From Cryomorphaceae bacterium 1068 (GTDB taxonomy: Bacteria; Bacteroidota; Bacteroidia; Flavobacteriales_D; Cryomorphaceae), in contig JAPVXR010000009.1 in the NCBI GenBank assembly GCA_027214385.1, positions 62,001 through 126,000 on the forward strand: DNA of 64,000 nucleotides, given 5' to 3'. Position 1 is the first letter of the stretch. Every line of letters starts with the position of its first letter. A program made the position numbers and the translations under genes. This document shows positions 33,594-43,803 of this stretch, piece by piece. The notes under the pieces were generated by a model that saw only the letters and a list, made by a program, of their open reading frames with translations, made no database searches and had not been told where the DNA came from.

Positions 33594-36404
33594 ATGAGTA
33601 CACAAACGGCTAAAAGCGTCGATTCCAAGACACACATCATCATTAAAAAAGCTCGTACTCACAATCTTAAAGGCGTCACCATCGCCTTGCCAAGAGGGAA
33701 ATTTATAGTAATTACGGGTCTGTCAGGTTCAGGGAAGTCTTCCTTGGCTTTCGATACACTCTATGCAGAAGGACAACGACGATATGTTGAAAGCCTATCC
33801 TCCTATGCCAGACAATTTATGGGTAAAATGGATAAGCCCGAAGTGGAGTCAATCGATGGAATTTCTCCGGCTATTGCCATAGAACAGAAAGTCACCACGC
33901 GTAACGCGCGTTCAACGGTAGGCACCTCAACTGAGATTTACGATTACCTAAAGCTACTGTTCGCTCGAATCGGTAAAACCATTAGCCCCATTTCAGGAGA
34001 AGAAGTGAAACGGGAAACGGTAAGCGATGTAATGGACTTCTTCCATTCTATTGAAGAAGGTACAAAATGCATGGTAATGGCTCCAATCCTTCCAAAAAAA
34101 GGTAGAACTTGGGAGCAAGAGTTTGACATTCTCAAGCAACAAGGGTTTGCTAGAGTGAAAATCGACAATACGGTGGTAAGGCTGGAAGAGGCCGAAGCCA
34201 AAAAAAATTCAAAAGTGCTAATCGTCCTTGACCGCGTAGTCCATAAACAAGACGATGAAGAAAACGATGCACGTGTTGCAGATTCTGTTGAAACAGCCTT
34301 TTTTGAAGGCCAGGGAGAATGCGACCTTGAGGTTCTGGATGGAAGAAAAAAGGGCAGTCATACCTTTACAAACCGCTTCGAACGAGACGGGATGACTTTT
34401 GAAATTCCTTCTGAACACTTCTTTAGCTTTAATAATCCAGTGGGAGCCTGTAAAGTTTGCGAGGGATTTGGAAGCGTAATTGGGATTGATCCCGATGCCG
34501 TTGTGCCAAATCGGGCTCTCAGCATATTCGAAGATGCTATAGTGCCTTGGCGAGGTGAAAAGCTTAGCACTTGGAAGGATGAGTTGATTTACAATGCTGA
34601 TAAGTTTGATTTCCCCGTACACCGGCCATTTAACAAGCTCACCGATGAGGAAGTAGAACTACTCTGGACAGGAAACAAATATTTTGCAGGCCTTAACGAG
34701 TTCTTCAAGTACTTAGAATCTAAGTCTTATAAAATTCAGTACCGCGTAATGCTCAGTAGGTATCGCGGTAAGACGACTTGCCCTGATTGTAAAGGATCGA
34801 GATTGAGAAAAGATGCAACTTATGTAAAGATAAGCGGTCATTCTATTGTAGATATTTTGGCAATGCCTGTTGGCAAAAGTGTCGCAGCATTTCAGAAACT
34901 TGGCCTTTCTGAAAATGATCGCCACATTTCTAAGCGCATTCTTACGGAAGTAACCAATCGATTGCAGTACCTCTGCGATGTAGGATTGGGATACCTCACA
35001 TTAAATCGACTTTCCAATACCTTATCGGGCGGAGAATCTCAACGAATTAAGTTGGCCACTTCTCTGGGAAGCAGTTTGGTAGGAAGCATGTATATTCTCG
35101 ATGAACCAAGTATCGGCCTTCACCCCCATGATACCAATCGATTGATCGAAGTATTGCGTTCGCTACAGCGCCTTGGAAATACTGTAATCGTAGTAGAGCA
35201 CGACGAAGAGATCATGAAGGCGGCAGACCAAATTGTAGACATGGGACCCGAGGCGGGAACTCACGGAGGAGAGTTGGTCTTTCAGGGAAACCACGAGGAA
35301 TTATTGATAGCGCAAAACTCCTTGACGGCAGATTACCTGACGGGACGAAAAGAAATTGCTCTCCCAAAGAAAGCAAGAAAGTGGAAAAACTCTATCTCCA
35401 TCAATGGAGCTCGACAGAACAATCTAAAAGATATAGATGTACAGTTTCCACTTGAATGTCTGGTGGCAGTCTCTGGTGTAAGCGGGAGTGGTAAGTCTAC
35501 CCTGGTCAATTCGGTCCTCTACCCTGCTCTGCAGAAACATCTCGGAGAATATGGGCAGAAAATGGGCGACTTTGATGATTTGGAAGGAGACTTGAAGATG
35601 ATCAAAGCGATTGAATTCATTGATCAAAATCCCATTGGAAAAAGCTCTCGGTCTAATCCTGTGACATATGTAAAGGCATTCGATGATATTCGTCAGCTCT
35701 ATGCATCGCAAAAATTGGCGAAGCTCAGAAACTACAAGCCTGGTGTCTTTAGCTTTAACGTGAAAGGCGGCCGCTGTGAAACTTGTGAGGGAGAAGGTGT
35801 TGTGAAAATAGAAATGCAGTTTATGGCAGATATCTATCTGACTTGCGAAAGCTGCAATGGCACTCGATTTAAAGACGAAACCCTTGAGATAAAATACCGT
35901 GATAAAAATATCGCTGAAATTCTGGCGATGACCGTTGCTGAGTCCATCGAATTCTTTCAAGAGGACACCAAAAGTGCTGCTGCAAAAAAAATAGTCTCTA
36001 AGTTAATCCCGCTCGAAAAAGTTGGGTTGGGCTATGTTCAGTTGGGACAGTCTTCCAACACATTAAGTGGTGGTGAAGCACAACGAACAAAATTGGCCGC
36101 CTTTTTGGCCAAAGGAGACTCAGAGCCGCACACCCTCTTCATCTTCGATGAGCCCACGACGGGGCTACATTTTCATGATGTAGCAAAATTGTTAGATAGC
36201 TTCAACGAGCTGATTCACCGAGGAAACAGCGTATTTGTAATCGAGCACAACACGGACGTACTGAAGTGCGCCGATTGGATCATAGACATGGGCCCGGAAG
36301 GAGGAGATGCAGGTGGCCAAGTAGTTTTCGCCGGAAGGCCTGAAGAACTGGCAAGTCAAAAAGGATCTTTGACGGCAAAGTATCTCTCTCCAAAGTTTTC
36401 CTAA
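33594..36404 (+). CDS. uvrA: Excinuclease ABC subunit A
   Basis: 936 residues (E. coli 940). There are two ABC ATPase modules: Walker A GLSGSGKSS near residue 43 and GVSGSGKST near 630, signature LSGGESQRIKLA and LSGGEAQRTKLA, and Walker B ILDEPSIGLH and FDEPTTGLH. Zinc-finger CxxC pairs are visible (CKVCEGFG, CPDCKGSR, CETCEGEG, CESCNGTR). UvrA recognises bulky DNA lesions and loads UvrB. It overlaps the convergent T9SS gene by 4 nt. Confidence 0.98.
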   Translation: MSTQTAKSVDSKTHIIIKKARTHNLKGVTIALPRGKFIVITGLSGSGKSSLAFDTLYAEGQRRYVESLSSYARQFMGKMDKPEVESIDGISPAIAIEQKVTTRNARSTVGTSTEIYDYLKLLFARIGKTISPISGEEVKRETVSDVMDFFHSIEEGTKCMVMAPILPKKGRTWEQEFDILKQQGFARVKIDNTVVRLEEAEAKKNSKVLIVLDRVVHKQDDEENDARVADSVETAFFEGQGECDLEVLDGRKKGSHTFTNRFERDGMTFEIPSEHFFSFNNPVGACKVCEGFGSVIGIDPDAVVPNRALSIFEDAIVPWRGEKLSTWKDELIYNADKFDFPVHRPFNKLTDEEVELLWTGNKYFAGLNEFFKYLESKSYKIQYRVMLSRYRGKTTCPDCKGSRLRKDATYVKISGHSIVDILAMPVGKSVAAFQKLGLSENDRHISKRILTEVTNRLQYLCDVGLGYLTLNRLSNTLSGGESQRIKLATSLGSSLVGSMYILDEPSIGLHPHDTNRLIEVLRSLQRLGNTVIVVEHDEEIMKAADQIVDMGPEAGTHGGELVFQGNHEELLIAQNSLTADYLTGRKEIALPKKARKWKNSISINGARQNNLKDIDVQFPLECLVAVSGVSGSGKSTLVNSVLYPALQKHLGEYGQKMGDFDDLEGDLKMIKAIEFIDQNPIGKSSRSNPVTYVKAFDDIRQLYASQKLAKLRNYKPGVFSFNVKGGRCETCEGEGVVKIEMQFMADIYLTCESCNGTRFKDETLEIKYRDKNIAEILAMTVAESIEFFQEDTKSAAAKKIVSKLIPLEKVGLGYVQLGQSSNTLSGGEAQRTKLAAFLAKGDSEPHTLFIFDEPTTGLHFHDVAKLLDSFNELIHRGNSVFVIEHNTDVLKCADWIIDMGPEGGDAGGQVVFAGRPEELASQKGSLTAKYLSPKFS

Positions 36405-39400
36405 CGAATCAACGTAACGAATCCCTTTTCTTCCAGTGTTTCACTTTGGCAGATACCGCTGTACTTCACATAGTAAGGATAAACTCCCGGTGGAACGAAA
36501 TAGTCAGATCCATTCGCAGCACCATTCCAACCTTGTGACGGGTCTGTCGTTTCAAACATTAATTCTCCCCAACGATTGTACACAGAAAACAAGTAGTCAT
36601 CCAATTCACTATCCGAAGTAGAAATCTTAAATAGATCGTTTATTCCATCACCGTTTGGTGAGAATGTATTCGGAATGTACACAATAGGCTCTGGCTCAAG
36701 ACCTTCCACAACGTATTGTCCTATTTGCTCGCAGCCTCCATTATCGATATACATGTAATTGTACATGCCACCTCGAGTGACTACAATCGAATTACCCGTC
36801 AAACCATTCTCCCAGAAGAACTCCTGGTGATTCACGGCAACAGTAATTCTCTCTCCAACACCTTCGCAAATTTCAGTTTCAAATGAGGTAGTTTCCTCAA
36901 CACCTAATCCAATCTCAATGCTTCTGGAATCGGAACAAAGGCCAGTCTGGACTTGCACGACATAGACACCTGGCTCAGTTACGACAAGATCAGGAGATGT
37001 AGCACCCGTGGGTTGCCACAAGTATGAAGCTTCAGCCAGATCGTATTCATTCTCGAGTGTAACGGAGGTAGCATTGTGACAAATATCTCTGTCCGGTCCA
37101 AAGTCCAATGGTAATTCACTCACCAGTGTAATGGTGTCACTGATAGTGAAAGGGTTATTACATCCAATAGGAATAATTTCTGCTTCAACAGTATAAAGCC
37201 CTGAGAAATCAGCATCAAATACGAAAGAAGTCTCCGTACCTACCTCATCTCCAGAAACAAACCAAGTATAGCTAGCCATGCCAGCCGTGTTGTCGAGCTC
37301 ACCTTCTAAAATTAACTCCCCGCATACTCCCGTTTGGTTTAGAGTCATCGTTCCATCGATGGCAGGTGGTTCAATGAATTCGATGGTAATAGAAGCTTCG
37401 TCCTGAACATTACAGGTCGAAGGGTTAATCGCAGTCAACGTAATGGTATAAGTCCCATAATCATCATATACATGAGTTGGACTGAAGATAGCAGAGGTTT
37501 CTCCATCACCGAAAGCCCATAAAAACTCTGTGGCATTTGCAGAAGCATTTAACAACTCAATGGATAGACCACATTCTGTATCGAATGTGTTGCCAATCTC
37601 AGCGGTGACATCTGCCAAATTTGTGATCTCCTCAACAACCGTTTCGTCAAGCTCACATCCTTCATCGACTGCATACAGGGCAACTGTATTGGTTAGGTCC
37701 AGATTAGCAAATTGATGAGATGCATTGTAAGACGTGTAAAGCGTATCTCCATTGATAATCCAGAAGAAATCGAGGAAATCATTTCCACCCGTAGTGTTAA
37801 ACATGGTGACCTCACCTGTTTCACAATCGATGGATGTATCGAATGTTGGTTGGAAGTCTTCGGGAGCGAATATGTCGATATTCAAGCTCACCGTATCAGC
37901 CAGGTTACAACTCAAGGAGTCACTGGCAATCATCGATACCGTGTAAGTTCCCGGTTCTTCAAATATATGTACGGGCTCAAACTCGGTACTACCTGTACCA
38001 TCCCCAAAGTCCCACTCAAAAGTGTCACCTATTGAAAAATTCGAGAAAGAGATTTCGTGTGGAGCACATCCATCTAACTCAGAAGGCGCATTGAACGCGG
38101 CATTGACTCCGCTTAACTCAAAGTCAATTTTGAAGACGCCTATATCCCATGAAGTGAACTGATCTTCAGCATAAGCCCCATCAGTAGTGGCAATACCAGC
38201 AGAACTCGAGCAGACACCTTGATAAACAATACCCGACTTGTCGAAGCGACTAGTTCCGCCGTCTACATGGGCACCACTGTAGTACGTAGCATATGCAAGG
38301 CTGTCTAAATCATCGATAAAAGCAGCCAAATAAAAACTTCCATTGTCAAATAAAGCATCATCAGTCAAAGGCAAATCAGCTGCAGCCTGAAAAGCCGAAA
38401 TGTATACCCTGTCACAACGATCAATTAGGAAGGCAACGGGTGCGCCGCCACCACCACCTCCAAAAATACCTTCAGCACCTATTGCCGTGCTCGCAAGAAC
38501 CTCCGATAATTGAGGATTAAACTTGGTGATAAATAATTCCTTAAAATCAGTGGTGAACACGCCGTCTGTTATTGGCCATTCGTCTCCCGCCTGAGTGCGA
38601 CCGTAAATCCAAACGTTATTGTCGTTGTCTAAATCCATGAAATAACCCTGTTCTCCTTGGGAAGTGCCCACATAAGTCGAGTAAATCAAATCACTTCCGT
38701 CGGGCGACAAAGTGCCGAGGATAGCATCGACATCTGTAGCATCACCAGGTTCGCCTTCTTGATAAACTCCAGCAGTTGTGGGATAATCAGAACTTCCCGT
38801 AGCACCGGAAAAGACAACATTTCCGTTTTCGGCAATTCTAACGTTTAATAGAGCGTCACTTTCGCTACCACCAATAAAAGTACTCCAGAATAACACGGTA
38901 AGATCTGAACTAAGTTTGGCGCAAACTCCATCCGCTGTGCCATCTAGAGTGGTTGAAAAAGCTCCCGATGTAACGGGGAAATCATCGGACTGGGTTGCAG
39001 AGGCAAGGTAGACATTGCCTTCAGAGTCTAGACTGACTTCGCCTCTTAGACCGTCATATCCGAAAAGAAATATTGGATTGTTTCCATCTAGTCCTTCTCC
39101 ACCCAAATAGGTCGAGGCTATGAGTTCTGTACCATCATCTGAAAGTCTTGAAATAAAGATATCTGTTCCCCCAGCTGATTCTTCTTGAAAAGCTCCAGGA
39201 GTAGTTGGGAAATTCTGGTCTCCAGTAGTTCCAAATACGACCAACTCACCAGAAAGATTTGCTGAAGCAGAATGTGGATAAGTTCCGCCACCACCGAGAT
39301 AAGTTGCGTAGATTTGCTCCGAAGCATCTGGGGTAAATTTATTGATCACTGCGTTTACTCCGCCGCCACCTCCCTCAAAACTTTCTTGTAGAGCACCATC

Positions 39401-40267
39401 ACTGGTGGGCAGCCCCGGACCAAAACCGATTCCAAAACTGAAAATATTGCCTTCCTGGTCATAGGCAGCTCCATGACCGTAATTATTATCGCCTGTCGAC
39501 CCGGTGAGCGTTGCTCCTACCAATAAAGGGTCTATAACCAATGTGAAGTTTTCATCATACTCAGCCACGGAAAACCCAAAACCTCGATCCAACTTCTGAA
39601 ATGAAACTTCAACCGGAACCTTCTTACCTGAAATGATTTGATACGCCTCAGGGATAATTTCCTTTACCCATCCATAAGGAGTCTCAAAAACTAGCTCATC
39701 TCCTGCTATTTTAGCTTCAATTCCTGACCATTCCCATTTTATGAGTGATGGGTCAGCATTAGGAGCAACGATAAAGTCGTACTCCAATTGATTTCTAGGA
39801 TGCAGCTTGTAAAGAACATCAATACCGGGATAAACTTCGGTTTTCCGTACTTGCTTCACATCTTTTACCCCTGAAACCCATTGATCGGGAGATCCAAAAA
39901 AGTAATTTCTGAGTGGTCCTGTTTGGCCTTCTCCATTGGCCGCAGCAGCCATATTATGGCCAATGAATTTCCAAGAAAAACCAAATAGCGGCACAGAAGG
40001 TGTTTCACCACTGTAGGCGTGGGCCGAATCGTGATGTGCCTTGAGGGCTTCAATGGGGGACATTCCTACTGTAAAACCTTCAGGCTTTAAGAATACCGCG
40101 TATCTAGGTGTGTAAATTACATGAGAGAAATCACCTTCAAATTGTCCTTGGTTTGGACGAAAGGCAATACTTTCATGAGAATGCGGTGTAAGAGATGGTT
40201 GCTGAGATAAAGCAATTTGAGAATAGGAAAGAAAACATAGGATCAACAGGCTCAATATACTTCTCAC
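36401..40267 (-). CDS. Large surface protein with SBBP propeller, PKD domains and T9SS type B sorting domain
   Basis: 1288 residues from a GTG start at 40267, signal peptide (1-21). Residues about 30-250 form a Bacteroidota N-terminal domain with FRPNQGQFEG and TPRYAVFLKPEGF. Residues about 255-700 hold SBBP-type repeats (YATYLGGGG, STYLGGEGLDGNN, STFIGGSESDALL), expected to fold as a beta-propeller. PKD/Ig-like domains follow (FEWDFGDGTGSTEFEPVHIF near 755 and FLWAFGDGETSAIFSPTHVYDDYGTYTITLTA near 930). The C-terminus is the gliding-motility-associated tail (IPNTFSPNGDGINDLFKI, YNRWGELMFE), a type B T9SS signal. It is probably a surface adhesin or scaffold. It lies 21 bp after the ABC exporter, so they may be co-transcribed. 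Confidence 0.93.
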   Translation of the reverse strand: MRSILSLLILCFLSYSQIALSQQPSLTPHSHESIAFRPNQGQFEGDFSHVIYTPRYAVFLKPEGFTVGMSPIEALKAHHDSAHAYSGETPSVPLFGFSWKFIGHNMAAAANGEGQTGPLRNYFFGSPDQWVSGVKDVKQVRKTEVYPGIDVLYKLHPRNQLEYDFIVAPNADPSLIKWEWSGIEAKIAGDELVFETPYGWVKEIIPEAYQIISGKKVPVEVSFQKLDRGFGFSVAEYDENFTLVIDPLLVGATLTGSTGDNNYGHGAAYDQEGNIFSFGIGFGPGLPTSDGALQESFEGGGGGVNAVINKFTPDASEQIYATYLGGGGTYPHSASANLSGELVVFGTTGDQNFPTTPGAFQEESAGGTDIFISRLSDDGTELIASTYLGGEGLDGNNPIFLFGYDGLRGEVSLDSEGNVYLASATQSDDFPVTSGAFSTTLDGTADGVCAKLSSDLTVLFWSTFIGGSESDALLNVRIAENGNVVFSGATGSSDYPTTAGVYQEGEPGDATDVDAILGTLSPDGSDLIYSTYVGTSQGEQGYFMDLDNDNNVWIYGRTQAGDEWPITDGVFTTDFKELFITKFNPQLSEVLASTAIGAEGIFGGGGGGAPVAFLIDRCDRVYISAFQAAADLPLTDDALFDNGSFYLAAFIDDLDSLAYATYYSGAHVDGGTSRFDKSGIVYQGVCSSSAGIATTDGAYAEDQFTSWDIGVFKIDFELSGVNAAFNAPSELDGCAPHEISFSNFSIGDTFEWDFGDGTGSTEFEPVHIFEEPGTYTVSMIASDSLSCNLADTVSLNIDIFAPEDFQPTFDTSIDCETGEVTMFNTTGGNDFLDFFWIINGDTLYTSYNASHQFANLDLTNTVALYAVDEGCELDETVVEEITNLADVTAEIGNTFDTECGLSIELLNASANATEFLWAFGDGETSAIFSPTHVYDDYGTYTITLTAINPSTCNVQDEASITIEFIEPPAIDGTMTLNQTGVCGELILEGELDNTAGMASYTWFVSGDEVGTETSFVFDADFSGLYTVEAEIIPIGCNNPFTISDTITLVSELPLDFGPDRDICHNATSVTLENEYDLAEASYLWQPTGATSPDLVVTEPGVYVVQVQTGLCSDSRSIEIGLGVEETTSFETEICEGVGERITVAVNHQEFFWENGLTGNSIVVTRGGMYNYMYIDNGGCEQIGQYVVEGLEPEPIVYIPNTFSPNGDGINDLFKISTSDSELDDYLFSVYNRWGELMFETTDPSQGWNGAANGSDYFVPPGVYPYYVKYSGICQSETLEEKGFVTLIR

Positions 40268-40288
40268 GGCGAATGTGGTGTTTAAGGT

Positions 40289-42040
40289 TTAGGTTTCTTC
40301 TTTAAACTGTAAATCAAATAGCCTCTTGTAATGCCCATCAGCCTCCAAGAGTTGTTGATGATTTCCTTGCTCCACGATTTCACCTTTTTCTAAAACGATA
40401 ATTCTATCGGCTTTTTGAATGGTGCTCAACCGGTGAGCAATGATGATACTGGTCCTATTAGCAGTTAGCTTATCAATAGCACGCTGTATCATTAATTCTG
40501 ACTCCGTATCTACCGATGAAGTTGCCTCGTCGAGGATTAAAACTTTCGGATTGTAAACATAAGCGCGAATAAAGCTAATAAGCTGACGCTGACCAACACT
40601 AAGCATACCACCTCTTTCCTTTACGTCGTAGTCGTATCCGCCGGGAAGTCTTTCGATAAATTGACTGGCTCCAACAGCTTCAGCTGCCTTTTTGACGTCA
40701 TCAATTTTAATCCTGTCATTTTGAAGGGTAATGTTCTCAGCTATGGAAGTAGAAAACAAGAAAACATCCTGAAGAACCACGGCAATCTCATTTCGGAGGT
40801 AATCCAAATTAAAATCACGAATCGGAATTCGATCAATTTTTATTTCTCCTTTTTGAAACTCGTAAAACCGATTTACAAGATTGACAATTGAAGACTTTCC
40901 TGCTCCTGTAGCACCTACGAAAGCTACCGTTTCACCCTCTTTCGCTTCAAAGGAAATATCTTTTAGCACCCACTCTTCATCGTTGTAAGCAAACCAGACA
41001 TTCTCGAATTTAATATTGCCCTTAATTCCCGAGTCAAGCGTACCCGCATCTTGAATCTCCTCATTGGTATCCAGAACTTTAAACACTCGTTCTGAGCCTA
41101 CCATCCCCATTTGTAGAACATTAAACCGATCTGCCAATTGGCGAATAGGCCGAAAAAGCATATAGATGAGAAGTATAAACATGACCAAGTCTCCCTGGGT
41201 GACTTCTCCTTCCAAGACTCCGCCAACTCCCCACCAAACCAAGAATGCCAAGGAAACGGCCGATAGAATTTCGACCACGGGAAAGAAAACCGAATAAGCC
41301 CAAACGCTTCTGATGTGTGCCTTTTTGTGCGCATCATTAATTTCTCTAAACTTTTCTTTTTCCCTTTCTTCCCTATTGAATACTTGAACGATCACCATAC
41401 CCGTGATGTGCTCTTGCACAAAGGCATTGAGTTTAGATACCTGCGTTCTCACCTCCTGAAATGCTCGCTTGATAGCATTCTTAAAAACGATCATGGCAAC
41501 GATCAAGAATGGAATTGGCGCCAAACTGTAAAGCGTTAATTTCCAGGAGACGAAGAACATAAAACCTATAACTGCGATGAGTTTAAGAAGCTCACCCATG
41601 ATAGAGAGGAGACCTTGTGAAAAGATTTGAGCGATTGTCTCAATATCGCTGATGCATCTGGTTACCAGCGTTCCGATGGCCGTTTTGTCAAAATACTTCA
41701 GCTTAAAAGAAGTGATGTGGGTAAACACCTTTGAGCGAAGATCGATAGTAACCGATTGCCCCAGCCAATTGCTATAGTAAGTTTGATAGAATTGCATAAA
41801 TGCTTCTACAAACAGCACTCCTACTATGATAAGCGTGAGTACCAGAAGACCGTTTGAATCGCCTGCCACAACATACTCATCCACTGCTTTACCAATGAGG
41901 TATGGACGCAAAACACCCACAACAGCCAGTAAAATGGTGAGCAGTAGCGCTTGATAGAGCACGCCCATGTATGGCTTGGCATAAACCATCACTCTGGAAA
42001 ATAATTTCGTGTCAAACGCCTTGCCCGTTACTTGCGCCAT
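40289..42040 (-). CDS. ABC exporter, fused membrane and ATPase domains (MsbA/MDR type)
   Basis: 583 residues. Six membrane helices span about 20-320 and the nucleotide-binding domain about 340-583: Walker A GATGAGKSS, signature LSVGQRQL, Walker B VLILDEATSSVD and H-loop IIAHRLST. A half-transporter that dimerises to export lipids, peptides or drugs. The ATG at 42040 abuts the stop of truA, and the large T9SS protein gene follows. The substrate is not predictable. Confidence 0.93.
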   Translation of the reverse strand: MAQVTGKAFDTKLFSRVMVYAKPYMGVLYQALLLTILLAVVGVLRPYLIGKAVDEYVVAGDSNGLLVLTLIIVGVLFVEAFMQFYQTYYSNWLGQSVTIDLRSKVFTHITSFKLKYFDKTAIGTLVTRCISDIETIAQIFSQGLLSIMGELLKLIAVIGFMFFVSWKLTLYSLAPIPFLIVAMIVFKNAIKRAFQEVRTQVSKLNAFVQEHITGMVIVQVFNREEREKEKFREINDAHKKAHIRSVWAYSVFFPVVEILSAVSLAFLVWWGVGGVLEGEVTQGDLVMFILLIYMLFRPIRQLADRFNVLQMGMVGSERVFKVLDTNEEIQDAGTLDSGIKGNIKFENVWFAYNDEEWVLKDISFEAKEGETVAFVGATGAGKSSIVNLVNRFYEFQKGEIKIDRIPIRDFNLDYLRNEIAVVLQDVFLFSTSIAENITLQNDRIKIDDVKKAAEAVGASQFIERLPGGYDYDVKERGGMLSVGQRQLISFIRAYVYNPKVLILDEATSSVDTESELMIQRAIDKLTANRTSIIIAHRLSTIQKADRIIVLEKGEIVEQGNHQQLLEADGHYKRLFDLQFKEET

Positions 42041-42772
42041 TTAATCAGGGTAGTTTATATGATTAAGAAATAGCCCTTGTGGATGAGCTGATTTACCAGC
42101 CGAAGAACGATCTTTTTTTTCCAATACTTTCAAAATTTTATCCGGTACTTCCAGTCCTTCTCCTATGGGAAGTAAGGTTCCTACAATTGCCCGAACCATA
42201 TTTCTCAAAAAACGATTGGCACCGATGGTAAGAACAAGGCCATCATCAATTGGTTCCCAAAAAGCAGTATGAACATGGCATATGTTTGTTTTCACCTGTG
42301 TATTGCTTTTGCTAAAGCTGGTGAAATCGTGTTCACCTAAGAGTAGTTTAGAAGCTTGATTGAGTAAATCCGGATCGAGCTCTTTGACATGGTACACGGA
42401 ATAAGCATTCTTAAATGGAATCTTCTTGAAGTGCATGAAATACTTGTACTCACGGTAATCGGCAGAAAATCGCGCGTGTAGCTGGGAATCAACTTCCTTG
42501 CATTCATAGACTGCAATATCTTTGGGTAGAATCGCATTAATCTTATAGAGAAACTCCGAGTGCAATGGTAGTTCCGTGTCAAAATGAGCGAAATACTCAG
42601 AGGCATGTACTCCCGTATCCGTGCGTCCACACCCTATCAATGCTCTAAAGTCTTTTACCAAGATTCTGAGGGCCTTTTCCAAGGTTCCTTGAACCGTCGT
42701 AACTTTCGGCTGAATTTGCCAACCTGAATAGTTGGTGCCATCGTAAGCCAGTTTTAAGAAGTAACGTGTCAA
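42041..42772 (-). CDS. truA: tRNA pseudouridine(38-40) synthase
   Basis: From a TTG at 42772 the product has 243 residues beginning MTRYFLKLAYDGTNYSGWQ, the normal TruA start. The ATG codons further upstream (42796, 42835) would overlap the divergent yfcE gene and lie before a TACTTTTG -7 box (42786-42793), so they should not be in the transcript. The catalytic Asp is in CGRTDTGVHASEYFAHF. KYFMHFKKIPF and MVRAIVGTLLPIGEG are further conserved segments. It isomerises uridines in the anticodon arm. Confidence 0.93.
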   Translation of the reverse strand: MTRYFLKLAYDGTNYSGWQIQPKVTTVQGTLEKALRILVKDFRALIGCGRTDTGVHASEYFAHFDTELPLHSEFLYKINAILPKDIAVYECKEVDSQLHARFSADYREYKYFMHFKKIPFKNAYSVYHVKELDPDLLNQASKLLLGEHDFTSFSKSNTQVKTNICHVHTAFWEPIDDGLVLTIGANRFLRNMVRAIVGTLLPIGEGLEVPDKILKVLEKKDRSSAGKSAHPQGLFLNHINYPD

Positions 42773-42785
42773 CTCAATTTTTTCG

Positions 42786-42793
42786 CAAAAGTA
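42786..42793 (-). promoter_or_regulatory. Predicted -7 box of truA
   Basis: Reverse strand TACTTTTG exactly matches TAnnTTTG. The predicted start near 42781 leaves about 9 nt before the TTG at 42772 and rules out the more upstream ATGs. Confidence 0.45.
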
Positions 42794-42794
42794 C

Positions 42795-43295
42795 ATGAAA
42801 CGAATCGGACTCTTATCAGATACACACGGATACATGGACGATCGAATTTTGCATCACTTAAAAGACTGCGATGAGATCTGGCACGCAGGCGATATTGGCT
42901 CCCATGAAGTAATGGAACCTCTTCACCAATTGGCCGAAGTTCGAGCGGTTTACGGAAATATTGACGACACCACTTTAAGAGCGACCTATCCCTTAAACAA
43001 TGCCTTTGAAACTGAAGGAGTCAGGTGCTTGATCACACACATTGCCGGAAGGCCAGGCAGATACCCCAGAAGGGTAAAAGCAGAAATAAGTGCGTTCAAT
43101 CCCAATATCTTCGTTTGTGGACACTCGCATATTCTATTGATCAAGCGCGATCCCAATTCAGGTTTAATCCATTTTAATCCAGGAGCTGCAGGAAAGCATG
43201 GCTTTCACAAAATTCGCACATTGATTCGCTTCAGTATCGATCACGGAAAAATTTTGAACCCCGAAATAGTTGAACTAGGAAAAAGAGGCTCTTAG
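42795..43295 (+). CDS. YfcE/MJ0936-type metallophosphodiesterase
   Basis: 166 residues of the calcineurin-like phosphoesterase fold. Metal ligands: D9 and H11 (LSDTHG), the Asp of HAGDIGS, the Asn of VYGNIDD, the His of ITHIAGRPG and GHSHI near the C-terminus. Such enzymes cleave phosphodiesters in vitro; their physiological substrates are unsettled. It is divergent from truA and overlaps DUF4293 at its 3' end by 4 nt. Confidence 0.92.
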   Translation: MKRIGLLSDTHGYMDDRILHHLKDCDEIWHAGDIGSHEVMEPLHQLAEVRAVYGNIDDTTLRATYPLNNAFETEGVRCLITHIAGRPGRYPRRVKAEISAFNPNIFVCGHSHILLIKRDPNSGLIHFNPGAAGKHGFHKIRTLIRFSIDHGKILNPEIVELGKRGS

Positions 43296-43768
43296 CGAAT
43301 TCTATCAAGAGATTTTACCAGGGCTTCGTCTTTTTTGATTCCTCGAATGGCCAAGAACAGAAAGGTGATGGCGATCACAGGCAAGTAAAACCCTACATGG
43401 TACAGAATAGATACTTCATCTCCATATAACATGCTGTGAATACTATCAATGGCAAAAAAGAGGTAAACGATAAAACCGAGATTCATCAGGAAGCCCAGCC
43501 TTGTCACCCTCAACTGAACGGGTCTCTTTTTGTACAAAAAGATCGCTATGGCGGGAAGCATAGTGACGAACAGACTCATTATCCAAGTAGGAAAAAGAAA
43601 GGGGCCCGCCATCTCCACCAAATCGCTTTGCACATTGAACACGCCAAAAACAGCGTATTCGGCCAACTTCACATCACCTTGGAGGTAATGTGCAAACGGT
43701 AAAAAGAAGGTGAGTAAGCCCGCTGTAGAGGCTAAGAAAAGATATATAGACTGCGCGCGCTGAATCAT
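43292..43768 (-). CDS. DUF4293 family membrane protein
   Basis: 158 residues from ATG 43768 (MIQRAQSIYLFLA, the usual family start). An ATG ten codons upstream (43798) overlaps the -7 box and is rejected. There are four hydrophobic helices. The opening IQRAQSIYLFLASTAGLLTFFLPFA is diagnostic of this Bacteroidota-restricted family, commonly located next to rho, as here. Function unknown. Confidence 0.9.
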   Translation of the reverse strand: MIQRAQSIYLFLASTAGLLTFFLPFAHYLQGDVKLAEYAVFGVFNVQSDLVEMAGPFLFPTWIMSLFVTMLPAIAIFLYKKRPVQLRVTRLGFLMNLGFIVYLFFAIDSIHSMLYGDEVSILYHVGFYLPVIAITFLFLAIRGIKKDEALVKSLDRIR

Positions 43769-43795
43769 ATTGAATACTTTGAAATAGTTTCGAGG

Positions 43796-43803
43796 CAAAT
43801 ATA
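43796..43803 (-). promoter_or_regulatory. Predicted -7 box of the DUF4293 gene
   Basis: Reverse strand TATATTTG exactly matches TAnnTTTG. It predicts a start near 43791 and selects ATG 43768 as the translation start. Confidence 0.5.

Noticed and set aside
42773-42835. Upstream ATG codons for truA
   Set aside because: They lie inside yfcE or upstream of the predicted TACTTTTG promoter box; TTG 42772 gives the standard TruA N-terminus.
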